Assembly: GCA_021443045.1 (NCBI GenBank)
Contig: JABUUT010000015.1
Coordinates: 1-17,290 of the forward strand
Source: Fibrobacteraceae bacterium
GTDB lineage: Bacteria > Fibrobacterota > Fibrobacteria > Fibrobacterales > Fibrobacteraceae
Direction: 5' to 3'
Length of the DNA: 17,290 bases
Below the pieces are notes generated by a model. That model worked only from the letters and a program-made list of their open reading frames with translations, searched no databases and was not told where the DNA came from. Positions 1-7,478 of this stretch are shown one piece after another. Within the stretch, counting starts at the first letter, position 1. Every line of letters starts with the position of its first letter. The position numbers and the translations under genes were made by a program.

Positions 1-59
1 CGGAGGAACCGGTCCAGGCGCATGTTGGCAAAATTGCGGTCAATCAGGCGTGTAATCAT
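1..59 (-). CDS. N-terminal fragment of probable RluA-family pseudouridine synthase (partial)
   Basis: Reading leftward from an ATG at 59, an open frame runs off the window edge and gives about 20 residues ending in MRLDRFLR. An RLDRFL segment near the N-terminus is typical of the S4 RNA-binding domain that opens RluC/RluD-type 23S rRNA pseudouridine synthases. The frame is closed upstream by a TAA about 30 bp before the ATG, so the start must lie near here. No good Shine-Dalgarno sequence is visible. The fragment would be divergent from the ABC importer operon. The identification rests on one short motif and could be wrong; another S4-domain protein is the main alternative. Confidence 0.45.
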   Translation of the reverse strand, partial: MITRLIDRNFANMRLDRFL

Positions 60-170
60 GTGTGTAAATCTAGAAACTTTGTGGTTTTACTACATTTCAA
101 AGAGACTTGTGGTAACCTCTAAAATGATTTTTGGATGTGCCAAGTAACAAAAGAAAAAGGGAGACCCTTA
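60..170. promoter_or_regulatory. Divergent intergenic region; tentative promoter for the ABC importer
   Basis: This 111-bp gap separates the left-edge minus-strand gene from the importer operon. A TAAAAT at 120-125 could serve as a -10 box for the plus strand, but only a poor -35 (TTCAAA, 96-101, 18 bp spacing) precedes it. AGGGAG at 158-163 is a good ribosome binding site 7 bp ahead of the ATG at 171 and decides that start. I see no convincing operator palindrome or riboswitch. Confidence 0.3.
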
Positions 171-959
171 ATGAAAAAGTTCTTGAACGGTTTGTTTGCT
201 GTAGTTTGTGGTGCTGCTCTGTTGGTGGGCTGCAACGAAAAAAAATCTGAAGCACAGGGCGATGCCTCTTTAGACAAGGTTAAGTCTGCGGGAGTGTTTG
301 TGCTTGGCCTCGATGACAGTTTTCCACCCATGGGCTTTCGCGACAAGGATAACAACATTATTGGGTTTGACATTGATTTGGCTAGCGAGGTTTGTGCCCG
401 CTTAGGAGTAACCCTTAAAACCCAGCCCATTTCCTGGGATGCCAAGGAACAGGAACTGAACACGGGTAAAATTGACTGTATTTGGAATGGCTTAAGTGTA
501 GACCCAGCTCGTGCTGCCGCCATGAATCTCAGTTCCCCTTATCTTAAGAACCGTATGATTTTTACTGTTAAGGATAAGTCTTTGGCTAACTTGGCAGCCC
601 TTGCCGGCAAAAAAATTGCGGTGCAGAATGGGTCTACTGCTCAGAAACTTCTTGAAGCCTCTGATGCAGGCAAGTCTGCCAAGGAAATCGTACCTTTTGA
701 CGACAACCAGACTGCCTTGATGGATTTGGAAAAGGGTGGCGTTGAGGCTGTATTTTTGGATGAAATTGTGGCCAGGTACTGGATTGTGCAAAATGGTAAA
801 GATTACGTTGTAATGGAAGAGGGCCTTAGCGACGAGGAATATGCCATTGGTTTTCGCAAAAACGACCAAAAGCTCCGTGACGCTGTAGACAGCCTTATTA
901 AGGCCATGCAGGCCGATGGCAAGTTTGCTGAGATTTCTTCCAAGTGGTTCGGAAAATAA
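171..959 (+). CDS. Amino-acid ABC transporter substrate-binding lipoprotein (SBP family 3)
   Basis: This 262-residue protein starts with a lipoprotein signal peptide whose lipobox is LVGC, with the lipidated cysteine at residue 21. The mature part is a bacterial extracellular solute-binding protein family 3 domain (PF00497). It shows the early LDDSFPPMGF and IIGFDIDLA segments, WNGLSVDPAR with R114 at the position that normally holds the ligand alpha-carboxylate, and FLDE with D197 at the position that normally holds the alpha-amino group. It should capture a polar amino acid or cystine-like ligand in the periplasm and hand it to the downstream permease. The ATG at 171 is preferred over an in-frame ATG at 135, because only 171 has a ribosome binding site and puts the signal peptide at the N-terminus. 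The exact ligand cannot be read from sequence. Confidence 0.93.
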   Translation: MKKFLNGLFAVVCGAALLVGCNEKKSEAQGDASLDKVKSAGVFVLGLDDSFPPMGFRDKDNNIIGFDIDLASEVCARLGVTLKTQPISWDAKEQELNTGKIDCIWNGLSVDPARAAAMNLSSPYLKNRMIFTVKDKSLANLAALAGKKIAVQNGSTAQKLLEASDAGKSAKEIVPFDDNQTALMDLEKGGVEAVFLDEIVARYWIVQNGKDYVVMEEGLSDEEYAIGFRKNDQKLRDAVDSLIKAMQADGKFAEISSKWFGK

Positions 960-965
960 TTTTTT

Positions 966-1628
966 ATGTCTGATATAGCCCAACTGTTGCCCATTCTTGG
1001 TCAGGGATTTTTAACTACCCTTGCCATATTTGCCCTAACTCTTCTTTTTTCCATTCCCTTGGGAATGGTTATCGCCCTTGGGCGTATGAGCCGTTTTAAG
1101 GTGGTTCGTTACCCCATTAAGTTTTACATTTCTGTAATGCGGGGAACGCCTCTTCTGTTGCAGATTGTGGCTATTTATTTTGGTAGCTACTACTTAAGTG
1201 AAAATGTGGGGAGCAGTTGGCTTTCTTTTGACCGTTTTCCTGCTGTAATCGTAGCCTTTTCTTTAAACTATGCTGCCTATTTTGCAGAAATTTTTAGAGG
1301 GGGCATTCAATCGATTAGCAAGGGCCAATACGAAGCTGCTACCATGCTGGGCTTTACAAAAACACAGACATTCTTTCGCATTATTTTGCCCCAGGTGGTA
1401 AAGCGGGTGGTGCCAGCCAGTGCCAACGAAGTAATTACCTTGGTCAAAGACACTTCTCTAGCCCAGGTGATTGCGGTAACGGAACTCTTTGCTTTGGCTA
1501 AAAAGCAGCAGGCTGCGTATGCCAGCATTTTTCCCTTGTTTGTGGCGGGTGTGTTCTACTATGTGGCCAATTTGCTTTTGAGCGTTCTCTTTGGCTACAT
1601 CGAAAAGAAACTGGATTATTACAAGTAG
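966..1628 (+). CDS. Amino-acid ABC transporter permease (HisM/GlnP type)
   Basis: This 220-residue integral membrane protein has about five hydrophobic segments and the family's cytoplasmic EAA loop, beginning QYEAATMLGF at about residues 121-144, which docks to the ATPase. MRGTPLLLQ at residues 58-66 is the other hallmark of His/Glu/Gln/Arg/opine-type permeases. Its length is usual for the family. It begins 6 bp after the binding-protein stop and is followed 12 bp later by the ATPase start, so the three form one operon. A single permease gene implies a homodimeric membrane channel. No strong Shine-Dalgarno precedes the ATG, consistent with translation coupled to the upstream gene. Confidence 0.95.
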   Translation: MSDIAQLLPILGQGFLTTLAIFALTLLFSIPLGMVIALGRMSRFKVVRYPIKFYISVMRGTPLLLQIVAIYFGSYYLSENVGSSWLSFDRFPAVIVAFSLNYAAYFAEIFRGGIQSISKGQYEAATMLGFTKTQTFFRIILPQVVKRVVPASANEVITLVKDTSLAQVIAVTELFALAKKQQAAYASIFPLFVAGVFYYVANLLLSVLFGYIEKKLDYYK

Positions 1629-1640
1629 GGGGTGGGCTTT

Positions 1641-2405
1641 ATGAACGATATTCTCTGTGTTTCACATTTAAAAAAATCTTTTGGAGATAACACCGTTCTT
1701 AAGGATATTTCCTTTTCTTTAAAAGAAGGGGAAGTTCTTTCGGTTATTGGTCCTTCGGGCAGTGGTAAATCTACGTTGCTTCGTTGCATTACCCAGTTGG
1801 AAACCATTGATGAGGGGTTTGTTCAAGTGGCTGGCCTCAATATGGTTGTTCCTGATGTTGTTCCTGCGAAATACGCCCCTGCAAAGGTGCTTCGTGAAAT
1901 TCGTTTGTCAACGGGGCTGGTATTCCAGAATTTTAACTTGTTCCCTCACTTGACGGTACTCCAGAATATAACCATGGCGCCTGTTCGTGTGCTAGGTATG
2001 GACCGCGGAGGGGCTCGGGAGCTGGGCCGAAAACTTTTGGCGCAGATGGGTTTGGAATCAAAGGAAAAAGCCTACCCTTGTGAATTGAGTGGCGGGCAGC
2101 AGCAGCGGGTGAGCATTGCCCGTGCCTTGGCGTTGAATCCTAAAATTCTATTCTTTGATGAGCCTACCAGTGCCTTGGATCCAGAACTCACGGGTGAAAT
2201 TCTCAAGGTAATCAAGAGCCTTGCAGAAACAAAAATGACCATGGTGATTGTAACTCATGAAATGGCCTTTGCCCGTGATGTTGCAGATAAGGTAATTTTT
2301 ATGGACCAGGGTTTTATTGTGGAGCAAGGGTCTCCAGACTTTGTGTTTAACCAATCTGGCAACGAACGTCTAAGCAGTTTTTTAAGCCGCTTTGCCCAAG
2401 GCTAA
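1641..2405 (+). CDS. Amino-acid ABC transporter ATP-binding protein (GlnQ/HisP type)
   Basis: This 254-residue cytoplasmic ATPase powers the importer. All nucleotide-binding motifs are present: Walker A GPSGSGKST (residues 37-45), Q-loop in LVFQNFNLFPH, signature LSGGQQQR, Walker B ILFFDEPTSALD, and the switch histidine in IVTHEM. Between Walker A and the Q-loop it carries a slightly extended segment (VVPDVVPAKYAPAKVLRE) compared with the shortest GlnQ proteins. A GTG at 1632 is in frame, but the ATG at 1641 is better placed behind the purine-rich GGGGGTGGG run, so I start there. The gene ends 11 bp from the stop of a convergent gene, with no obvious intrinsic terminator between them. Confidence 0.94.
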   Translation: MNDILCVSHLKKSFGDNTVLKDISFSLKEGEVLSVIGPSGSGKSTLLRCITQLETIDEGFVQVAGLNMVVPDVVPAKYAPAKVLREIRLSTGLVFQNFNLFPHLTVLQNITMAPVRVLGMDRGGARELGRKLLAQMGLESKEKAYPCELSGGQQQRVSIARALALNPKILFFDEPTSALDPELTGEILKVIKSLAETKMTMVIVTHEMAFARDVADKVIFMDQGFIVEQGSPDFVFNQSGNERLSSFLSRFAQG

Positions 2406-2416
2406 AAGCAGGAGGG

Positions 2417-4039
2417 CTAGGGAATCGAGGAATTTTCCTTTTTTGCTCGGTTGGCTAATCGAACTCCATCGGCGGCACTGGTGACAATGCCTCCGGCGTA
2501 ACCGGCACCTTCTCCCAGCACAAAGAGCCCTTGGGTATTTAAGCTTTCCATGGTATCGTTGTTTCTGGTAATGCGCAGGGGAGAACTGGTGCGGGTTTCT
2601 GGAGCTACAATAAGGCCTTTGTCAATAAATCCTGGAATTTTTTTATCAAAGTTTATAAAGCCTTCGGCCAAAGAACTGCATATTTTCTTGTCCATCCAAC
2701 TCCACAGATTGGAGGGCACCACTCCGCAGGAGTAGGTGGAGGGAGGTAAAATTTTATCGGATTTTTTTGCCAGGAAATTTTTGATAGTTTGTGCGGGAGC
2801 ACTGTATTTTTTTCCACCGGCTTCGTAGGCATTTTTTTCAATTTGCCGTTGTAGGGTAAGGCCGTCAAAAAGTTTTTGAGATGAGGGAATGGGTACTACA
2901 ATGGCTCCATTGGCAAATTTTCCGTTGCGTTTGCTGTAACTCATGCCATTGGTGGCTAAAGTTCCTGGTTCTGAGGCACAAGGTACTAGCACACCGCCGG
3001 GGCACATGCAAAAGCTGTAGGCAGCCGATGTCTTGTTTAAAGTCTGTGCGGTAAGGGCGTATTCAGCGCTTCCGGTAAGGCGGATGTCTACGCCACGGCC
3101 CAGTTGGCGTTCGTTAATGAGACTTTGAGGATGCTCCACACGAACGCCCATGGCAAAAGCTTTGCTTTCTAGCATTACGCCCTGCTGGTGCAGTAATTGG
3201 TACACATCCCGGGCGGAATGCCCCGTGGCTAGCACCAAGGCTTCACAAGTTTTCCATTCCCCATTCACTTTTATTCCACTCACTCTGCGACATTGTTTTT
3301 CGGAACTTCCAGAATGGGAAATTTCCAAATCTTCCAGGCAACTGTTAAAGTGAATTCTGCCTCCTAACCTTGCAATTTCTTGCCTGATTTTTCGCAACAT
3401 CAGCACCAGTCTATCGGTTCCAATGTGGGGCTTGGCAAAAGTGACCACGCTCTCGTCCACTCCAAATTCCACCATGTCTTTTAGAACCTGGGTGGAGTAA
3501 CTGTTTCGGCTGCGGGTGTTCAATTTTCCGTCGGAAAAAGCCCCTGCACCTCCTTCGCCGTAAAGAACATTGGAGTGGGGGTTAAATTGGCGGTCTATCA
3601 TAAAGCGACGAATATCCCGGAATCGTTCTTCCACAGGTTTTCCCTGTTCGTACAGGTCAACAGAAAAACCTCGACGCAAAAAATGAAGGGCGCCCCAAAG
3701 CCCAGAAGGTCCGGCACCTACAATATGAATGTGGCCTGGCATGGCTATAGAATTCCGCAGTGGGTCCAAATCCTGGGGGTCTTCGGAGGGTATTTCTACC
3801 AGCCCCTTGGCGTGGTTGCCCGTAGCCTTGATTTTGCCTGCTTTGGAATCATCCACATCGAACTTTACATTGTAGCTCCAGTGGGGTTCTCCACGGCGTC
3901 GGCTGTCAAGGGCGAAACGTTCCACCTTTAAGTTGAAAATTTCTTCTGGGTGGATTTTTAAAGCACGGGCTAGTGATTCCCGAACTTCAGACTTTTTCTG
4001 CAGGGGAACTTCCAGTTCTCTAAAGCGGTAAGTGGGCAT
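2417..4039 (-). CDS. FAD-dependent dehydrogenase, COG2509-like, function unknown
   Basis: This 540-residue protein has an N-terminal segment of about 100 residues, then a Rossmann dinucleotide-binding motif VGAGPSG (107-113). It also has the family block YGEGGAGAFSDGKL (160-173), a second block FCMCPGG followed by NGMSYSKR, and a C-terminal FAD-contacting segment LGEGAGYAGGIVTSAADG (508-525). These match the broadly conserved but uncharacterised NAD(FAD)-utilising dehydrogenases. No signal peptide is present, so it is likely cytosolic. It lies 16 bp after the helix-barrel gene on the same strand with no terminator between, so it may be co-transcribed. A functional link to envelope proteins is not evident. 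Its start has a poor Shine-Dalgarno. The substrate is unknown. Confidence 0.88.
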   Translation of the reverse strand: MPTYRFRELEVPLQKKSEVRESLARALKIHPEEIFNLKVERFALDSRRRGEPHWSYNVKFDVDDSKAGKIKATGNHAKGLVEIPSEDPQDLDPLRNSIAMPGHIHIVGAGPSGLWGALHFLRRGFSVDLYEQGKPVEERFRDIRRFMIDRQFNPHSNVLYGEGGAGAFSDGKLNTRSRNSYSTQVLKDMVEFGVDESVVTFAKPHIGTDRLVLMLRKIRQEIARLGGRIHFNSCLEDLEISHSGSSEKQCRRVSGIKVNGEWKTCEALVLATGHSARDVYQLLHQQGVMLESKAFAMGVRVEHPQSLINERQLGRGVDIRLTGSAEYALTAQTLNKTSAAYSFCMCPGGVLVPCASEPGTLATNGMSYSKRNGKFANGAIVVPIPSSQKLFDGLTLQRQIEKNAYEAGGKKYSAPAQTIKNFLAKKSDKILPPSTYSCGVVPSNLWSWMDKKICSSLAEGFINFDKKIPGFIDKGLIVAPETRTSSPLRITRNNDTMESLNTQGLFVLGEGAGYAGGIVTSAADGVRLANRAKKENSSIP

Positions 4040-4055
4040 AGGCTAAATGTAGCTT

Positions 4056-7000
4056 TTAGAATACGTAATTCAAGTTCACGCCGCCGTAGATGTCTTTATA
4101 CTCGTTGGATAAATTGTCGGGGCGAAGAAAAATTGCCGTTCCTGCAAACCATTCGCTGTAAAAATGCTTGTTGTGGTTTATGCGAACATTCAGACTGCCA
4201 AGAATGTCGGTTTCTTCTTCGGTCACGTTCTTATCATTTTCTTTCCATTCGCTAAGCATATAGCGGAATTCTCCATTTACTCCCACAATCAGAAACCTAT
4301 TGAGAAGGGGCATTTCAAAATTCTCTTCCACCGTTATTTCACCTTCATCCATGTTGTCGCGCTCATAGTCTTTAAACCGTAGGGTGGCGGCAACTCTGTT
4401 TTGGAACATGGGGAAGGTGCTGGCTACAGAAATCGGATAGGCTTGCTCAAAGTAGTTGGATCCGTTAAAGTAGTAGCCCAATTTTGCCCAGGTTGTATCA
4501 GCAAAATCAAAATCTTTAATGAGTTCATCTTTGTAAAATTCAGAACCATCGGTGCGCACGGTCCAACGGCCTCCCACCTTAAATATGGAATTAAAGGCGT
4601 GAAGGGAAATGTTGGCATTTACCGTTTGCTTGAGAAGCTTTTCCTGAAATTTGGAGGCTAAATAAGGCTCGTCGGATAACATCATGTACTCGGCCCAATG
4701 GAGGGAGTCTACAACAGTGGTGTCGCCGTTGTGTATAATTTGTGACTGAGGGGATTTTTTAGACTGCGGAGAAAACCAGTCGTCTTTGTACACGCCATCG
4801 TCCATTATGTAGTTGCCATGAAGCTGGTAGGGGCGATATTGTTTTTTGTGCTCAATATTGTAGCCCAAATTTAGGTCTATGCTTTTGCCAATTTTAAAGG
4901 CGGCTTCCAGATTGGCGTTCTGTATATATTTGGATCGATCCGGGTCTAGTTCGTGTTTGTCAAACCACTTGCTTTTGTTTTCTGCAAAAAGCCCCCAACG
5001 GGTACTTTCTCCAAGTCCAAACAAATTTGTGGCCCCGCCGTTGGCTGCATTTTCCACATTAATTTGGTACCCAAGGGCCATGCTCCAAAAATCAGTAATT
5101 CCCTGCTCAAGGCGGCCTCCAAATTCTCGGGTGTCGCTTAATTGGTCTGGTGAACCAGCGCTGTAGTAATCTTCGCCAACATACTTAATGTGGCCAGAAA
5201 TGTTTGTTTTGTAAATGCTCCAGTTTAGAGAAGCACCAATGGCGAAATTCTGACTTCCCCAGTTAAGGCCCATGACGCGGCTGTCGTCAATGTCGCTTTC
5301 ATATTCTTTTTGAACATACTTAGCTTCTCTGATAAGTGTTCTTAGGGAGTCTCTCATTTTAGACCTGCTCAAGGTGGTGTTATCGCCAAATATTTCGGTG
5401 AGCTCCGCATCGGAGAGGCTGTTGATGCGACTCTGATTTTGCATTAAAATGCGTAATTTAGACATGGATGATGTATTGAGCCCGGCATCTGCGAACACCT
5501 TGTTTATGGCTCTTTCCCGATTTACATCGCTTGTGTCGGCTCGGCCTACTGCAATTTGGCCATTCAGCTCAATATCTCCCGGAAAGAACAGCCAGTTTCC
5601 ATCGGCATAAATGGTAAAAGACTTTTGAAGAGGATCGCTAGTGAGGTGGCTGCTGTTGGAACCATCGCGAAGAAGAGGATCTTCCATTTCGTCATAGGCG
5701 TAAATGGCGCCTAATTTTGCATCAAAACGGCGGAGAGGAGCCCATTTAAAGGAACCTCCGTAGGCAATGCGCTGGGCTTGAAGTTCTCCATCGTCTATAT
5801 ATTCATTGTAAATGTAGGGGTGGCGGGAATCAAGGGTAAGGGGGCGCCTAGCTTCTCCATAAAATCCAGACAGCTCAAACAGAGGCATTTCGGCATTGTT
5901 CTTGAACAGTGAAAGAGTGTACTCGGCTCCAAAAATAGGAAGGCTAGACATGTATATTTCGCCTCCAGCTTTTTGAAAGTCACCTAACACAAAGTTGTTG
6001 TAGGCATCGGTGTAGCGTAGAGTTATAGGGTTTGGTGAAAAGTAGTTCCAGGAATCGGATGTAAGGTTGGCGCTAAATTCAATGTTTTGCCCATAGGGTG
6101 ACTGAAGTAGAATGTAGGTGCTGGCGTTTCCCATTAGGCCTGGGGTTTGGAAATTGTTATTGAATTCATGGCCATGTTTTATGGTGTCGGAGCCAACAAC
6201 GGTTTTGGGGCCATTGTTATCGCTCATCATAACATGGTGGTAAGCTCCGCCTAACATTACATTCCCTATCATGTTCCATCTTTTAGACAAAGTATCTTGA
6301 GTGTCATTGTCGTCAATATTTTTTTGGGCCAGGGTTTCCACTTTTTGGTCGGCTGCCAAAGGTCGGGATTCAACACCTGGAATTTCGGGCGATGGAGGCA
6401 GGGTGGCTGCCACTGCCATGGCTGTATTATTAAAATCAATCCTGTTGTTGCTAATGCTTTCGAGAACCGATGGGGCTACCACCTCAATGGATGATAAACC
6501 AACATTGTTCTTTTCCACCTTTGTGTTGGTAAAATTGAGAATGCTGTTGCCCATGTTCATTACGCCATATTCGTTTTCGTTAAAACGGGATGAAATAACA
6601 TTGGTAGAAGCTAATTCGGAATTGAGAAGGGCTACTTGGTTCTTTATGAATCGGCCTTGTTCAACTTCTACGTTGGCATAGTTGTCTGCATGCAGAGCTA
6701 CACCTTTGTTGTTTTCAAATTTGCAGTTGCTTAGGGATACGGAGCCGTTGCGGATATAAACGCCTCTAGCAGAGGTGTTTTTAATGGTTGTACCTTGAAT
6801 ATTAAGCTTGCCGTTTTCTACCGCTATACCGTCTTGAGCATCCTTTATTTCGGCTTTTCGAATTTCGGATTGGTTCTCACCGGTTATAAAAATGCCTTTC
6901 CAACTTCCTGCTTCACTATTTTCTATTGCGGATTGCAGAACAACGGAATTGCTGGACGACCCTGCAAGAATCAATTTGCCGTTGTTCACGTTGATGCCTG

Positions 7001-7478
7001 TTCCTGGGGCAAAGTAGAGGGTAACACCAGGGGCAACAACAAGAGAGGTGTTCGGGGCAATAATCAAGTCGGCGGTGACTAGGTAAGGGGAATTGTCGAT
7101 TCGGAGAAAACCGTGAATTTCACCTTTGATTTCGGTGCTGCCTGCATTTTTTGTGTTGGGGGTGGAATCGGATTGTGGGGGATTTTTTTGGATAGTTTGT
7201 GCTACAGGTGTAGCTGTTGCTTGTGCTGATTGAACGGAATCAGGTTGTGGTTGTTGCTCTGTTTCTGCGGCGACAACAGGCTGTGTAGCGGAACTGGAAT
7301 CGGTGGTGGCGACAGGTTGTACTGGCGGAATATTTTGTGTTGAATCCGATTGAATCTCGGTGACACTTGGGGCGGCAGGAGTAGAATCCTGAATAGCCAA
7401 AGGTTGAATGGGTTGCGCAAACGACAAAACCGAAAATAAAGCTATGGCAGAAACAATAAAGTTATAAGGATATTTCAT
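4056..7478 (-). CDS. Secreted right-handed beta-helix plus C-terminal outer-membrane beta-barrel-like protein
   Basis: This 1140-residue protein opens with a Sec signal peptide (about residues 1-21, ending SFA before QP). Next is a Pro/Gln/Ser/Thr-rich low-complexity linker to about 115. A parallel beta-helix-type region covers about 120-350, with short repeats of polar turns and hydrophobic strands such as GIAVENGKLNIQGTTIKN and GVYIRNGSVSLSNCKFENN. Residues about 400-1140 are rich in alternating aromatic/polar strands and end in NLNYVF. A C-terminal phenylalanine strand is typical of BAM-inserted outer-membrane barrels. The likely picture is a barrel in the outer membrane with the helix in the periplasm or outside. 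The start overlaps the FecR gene stop as TAATG, with GAGGTG just upstream, which implies coupled expression. I do not recognise a named family for the whole protein; function unknown. Confidence 0.8.
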   Translation of the reverse strand: MKYPYNFIVSAIALFSVLSFAQPIQPLAIQDSTPAAPSVTEIQSDSTQNIPPVQPVATTDSSSATQPVVAAETEQQPQPDSVQSAQATATPVAQTIQKNPPQSDSTPNTKNAGSTEIKGEIHGFLRIDNSPYLVTADLIIAPNTSLVVAPGVTLYFAPGTGINVNNGKLILAGSSSNSVVLQSAIENSEAGSWKGIFITGENQSEIRKAEIKDAQDGIAVENGKLNIQGTTIKNTSARGVYIRNGSVSLSNCKFENNKGVALHADNYANVEVEQGRFIKNQVALLNSELASTNVISSRFNENEYGVMNMGNSILNFTNTKVEKNNVGLSSIEVVAPSVLESISNNRIDFNNTAMAVAATLPPSPEIPGVESRPLAADQKVETLAQKNIDDNDTQDTLSKRWNMIGNVMLGGAYHHVMMSDNNGPKTVVGSDTIKHGHEFNNNFQTPGLMGNASTYILLQSPYGQNIEFSANLTSDSWNYFSPNPITLRYTDAYNNFVLGDFQKAGGEIYMSSLPIFGAEYTLSLFKNNAEMPLFELSGFYGEARRPLTLDSRHPYIYNEYIDDGELQAQRIAYGGSFKWAPLRRFDAKLGAIYAYDEMEDPLLRDGSNSSHLTSDPLQKSFTIYADGNWLFFPGDIELNGQIAVGRADTSDVNRERAINKVFADAGLNTSSMSKLRILMQNQSRINSLSDAELTEIFGDNTTLSRSKMRDSLRTLIREAKYVQKEYESDIDDSRVMGLNWGSQNFAIGASLNWSIYKTNISGHIKYVGEDYYSAGSPDQLSDTREFGGRLEQGITDFWSMALGYQINVENAANGGATNLFGLGESTRWGLFAENKSKWFDKHELDPDRSKYIQNANLEAAFKIGKSIDLNLGYNIEHKKQYRPYQLHGNYIMDDGVYKDDWFSPQSKKSPQSQIIHNGDTTVVDSLHWAEYMMLSDEPYLASKFQEKLLKQTVNANISLHAFNSIFKVGGRWTVRTDGSEFYKDELIKDFDFADTTWAKLGYYFNGSNYFEQAYPISVASTFPMFQNRVAATLRFKDYERDNMDEGEITVEENFEMPLLNRFLIVGVNGEFRYMLSEWKENDKNVTEEETDILGSLNVRINHNKHFYSEWFAGTAIFLRPDNLSNEYKDIYGGVNLNYVF

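Noticed and set aside
135..170. Upstream ATG at 135 as the start of the solute-binding protein
   Set aside because: It adds 12 polar residues before the lipoprotein signal peptide and lacks a ribosome binding site; the ATG at 171 has AGGGAG 7 bp upstream.
492..983. 163-codon minus-strand frame opposite the solute-binding protein
   Set aside because: It is antisense to a well-supported gene, with no domain or ribosome binding site.
3575..3931. 118-codon plus-strand open frame inside the FAD dehydrogenase
   Set aside because: It is antisense to the conserved Rossmann region, which has clear family motifs on the minus strand.
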